The position numbers were made by a program, and so were the translations under genes. A stretch of 64,000 nt of DNA from Thiemannella venezuelensis. Its GTDB lineage: Bacteria; Actinomycetota; Actinomycetes; Streptosporangiales; Streptosporangiaceae. The DNA lies in contig NZ_JACHJJ010000007.1 of the NCBI RefSeq assembly GCF_014203605.1, positions 124,001-188,000 of the forward strand, in the 5' to 3' direction. The notes under the pieces were generated by a model. That model had not been told where the DNA came from, did not search any database, and worked only from the letters and a program-made list of their open reading frames with translations. This document shows positions 62,939 through 64,000 of this stretch, in pieces (position 1 is the stretch's first letter; each line of letters opens with the position of its first letter).

Positions 62939-64000
62939 CAGCCGACGGCCCCTTCCATCTGCAGTTCGATAAGGCGGTTGAGCTCCAGGGCGTACTCCAT
63001 CGGGAGCTCGCGGGCGATCGGCTCGACGAAGCCGCGCACGATCATCGCCATCGCCTCGTCCTCGTCCAGGCCGCGGCTCATCAGGTAGAAGAGCTGGTCG
63101 TCGGAGACCTTGGAGACCGTCGCCTCGTGCCCCATCGCCACGTCGTCCTCGCGGACGTCGACGTAGGGGTAGGTGTCGGAGCGGCTGATCTGGTCGACCA
63201 GGAGCGCGTCGCACTTGACCGTGCTGGCGCTGCCGTGGGCGCCCTCCTCGATCTGGACCAGACCGCGGTAGGAGGTACGGCCGCCGCCCCGGGCGACGGA
63301 CTTGGAGATGACGGTGGAGCTGGTGTTCGGCGCGAGGTGCACCATCTTGGCCCCGGCGTCCTGGTGCTGGCCCTCGCCGGCGAAGGCGACGCTCAGCGTC
63401 TCCCCCTTGGCGTGCTCGCCCATCAGGTAGACGGCCGGGTACTTCATCGTGACCTTGGAGCCGATGTTGCCGTCGATCCACTCCATGGTCGCGCCCTCGT
63501 AGGCCACGGCGCGCTTGGTGACCAGGTTGTAGACGTTGTTCGACCAGTTCTGGATGGTCGTGTAGCGGCAGCGGGCGCCCTTCTTCACGACGATCTCCAC
63601 GACCGCGCTGTGCAGCGAGTCGGAGGAGTAGATCGGCGCGGTGCAGCCCTCGACGTAGTGGACGTAGGAGTTCTCGTCCACGATGATCAGGGTCCGCTCG
63701 AACTGGCCCATGTTCTCCGTGTTGATCCGGAAGTAGGCCTGGAGCGGGATCTCGACGTTGACGTTCGGCGGCACGTAGATGAAGGAGCCGCCGGACCAGG
63801 TCGCGGTGTTCAGCGCGGCGAACTTGTTGTCGCCGACCGGGATGACCGAGCCGAAGTACTCCTTGAAGAGCTCCTCGTGCTCGCGCAGGCCGGTGTCGGT
63901 GTCGACGAAGATGACGCCCTTCTCCTCAAGGTCCTCGCGGATCTTGTGGTAGACGACCTCGGACTCGTACTGGGCGGCGACGCCGGCGATCAGGCGCTGC
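62938..64000 (-). CDS. sufB: SUF scaffold subunit, C-terminal part (cut by right edge)
   Basis: About 354 residues are visible; the N-terminus lies beyond 64000. The reading frame continues to the edge ([24 protein letters not shown] near the end). Conserved parts include [96 protein letters not shown] and the [14 protein letters not shown] end. SufB carries the nascent [4Fe-4S] cluster on its Cys with the SufD partner. It is the most upstream of the visible SUF genes; sufR would be expected beyond the edge. Confidence 0.96.
   Translation of the reverse strand, partial: QRLIAGVAAQYESEVVYHKIREDLEEKGVIFVDTDTGLREHEELFKEYFGSVIPVGDNKFAALNTATWSGGSFIYVPPNVNVEIPLQAYFRINTENMGQFERTLIIVDENSYVHYVEGCTAPIYSSDSLHSAVVEIVVKKGARCRYTTIQNWSNNVYNLVTKRAVAYEGATMEWIDGNIGSKVTMKYPAVYLMGEHAKGETLSVAFAGEGQHQDAGAKMVHLAPNTSSTVISKSVARGGGRTSYRGLVQIEEGAHGSASTVKCDALLVDQISRSDTYPYVDVREDDVAMGHEATVSKVSDDQLFYLMSRGLDEDEAMAMIVRGFVEPIARELPMEYALELNRLIELQMEGAVG

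Overview
The window is chromosomal DNA of a high-GC actinomycete. Base composition is GC-rich throughout, GTG starts are common, and many genes are joined by ATGA or GTGA stop/start overlaps. Gene content is actinobacterial: an acVLRF1-type peptidyl-tRNA hydrolase, a DtxR/IdeR-type iron box, an actinobacterial SUF order (sufB-sufD-Rieske-sufC-sufS-sufU-sufT), a MocR/YczE pair and a srs-like phenolic-lipid operon. The assembly of genes fits Streptosporangiales (Streptosporangium-like) best, but that placement is an inference without a database search. No tRNA, rRNA, CRISPR array, phage or intact insertion sequence was found.

Layout. 1-1842 (minus): a translationally coupled operon of membrane protein, glycosyltransferase 2 and CofD-like protein, with a tandem duplication at one junction that carries two LacI-type palindromes. 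1843-4812: a sparse region with a lipoprotein beta-propeller gene, a HAD-like stub and the wreck of an IS3-family element. 4813-6000: rtcB. 6348-10050: a UbiA prenyltransferase divergent from a type III polyketide synthase, a methyltransferase and an FAD oxygenase (phenolic-lipid pathway). 10149-13633: two small secreted proteins and a long-chain acyl-CoA synthetase. 13854-18563: TRIC-like channel, MocR regulator with YczE, GH15 enzyme. 18720-22131: a LuxR/NB-ARC regulator divergent from a DUF1579 protein.

22326-34211 is the most unusual part. It holds a protein made almost entirely of five 13-residue Asp-rich repeats, a lipoprotein/transmembrane protein ending in a GrpE-like domain, an ECF sigma factor, an acidic protein overlapping the first of two dynamin-like GTPases, and on the opposite strand an Hsp70 ATPase domain fused to a non-Hsp70 C-terminal half, next to a protein of unknown function. 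A Tat-exported BBE-type oxidase lies between. I read this as a membrane-remodelling/chaperone module; the partnership is inferred from architecture and proximity.

34239-46801 holds mostly housekeeping genes: S66 carboxypeptidase, sulfotransferase, ABC exporter, enoyl-CoA hydratase, small HTH protein, ABC-F protein with acVLRF1, pseudo-EAL/CBS protein, exported PLP enzyme, iron-regulated siderophore-interacting protein, and hisG/hisE. 46838-56223 is a sugar-utilisation locus: a family-5 ABC importer (binding protein, two permeases, two ATPases) followed by a GH2 beta-mannosidase, under a LacI-type operator with a divergent lacI gene. The same 14-bp palindrome occurs twice at 1058-1166. 56314-58266 is a DEAD-box helicase with a duplicated RG-rich tail. 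58628-64000 is the SUF iron-sulfur operon, cut by the right edge inside sufB.
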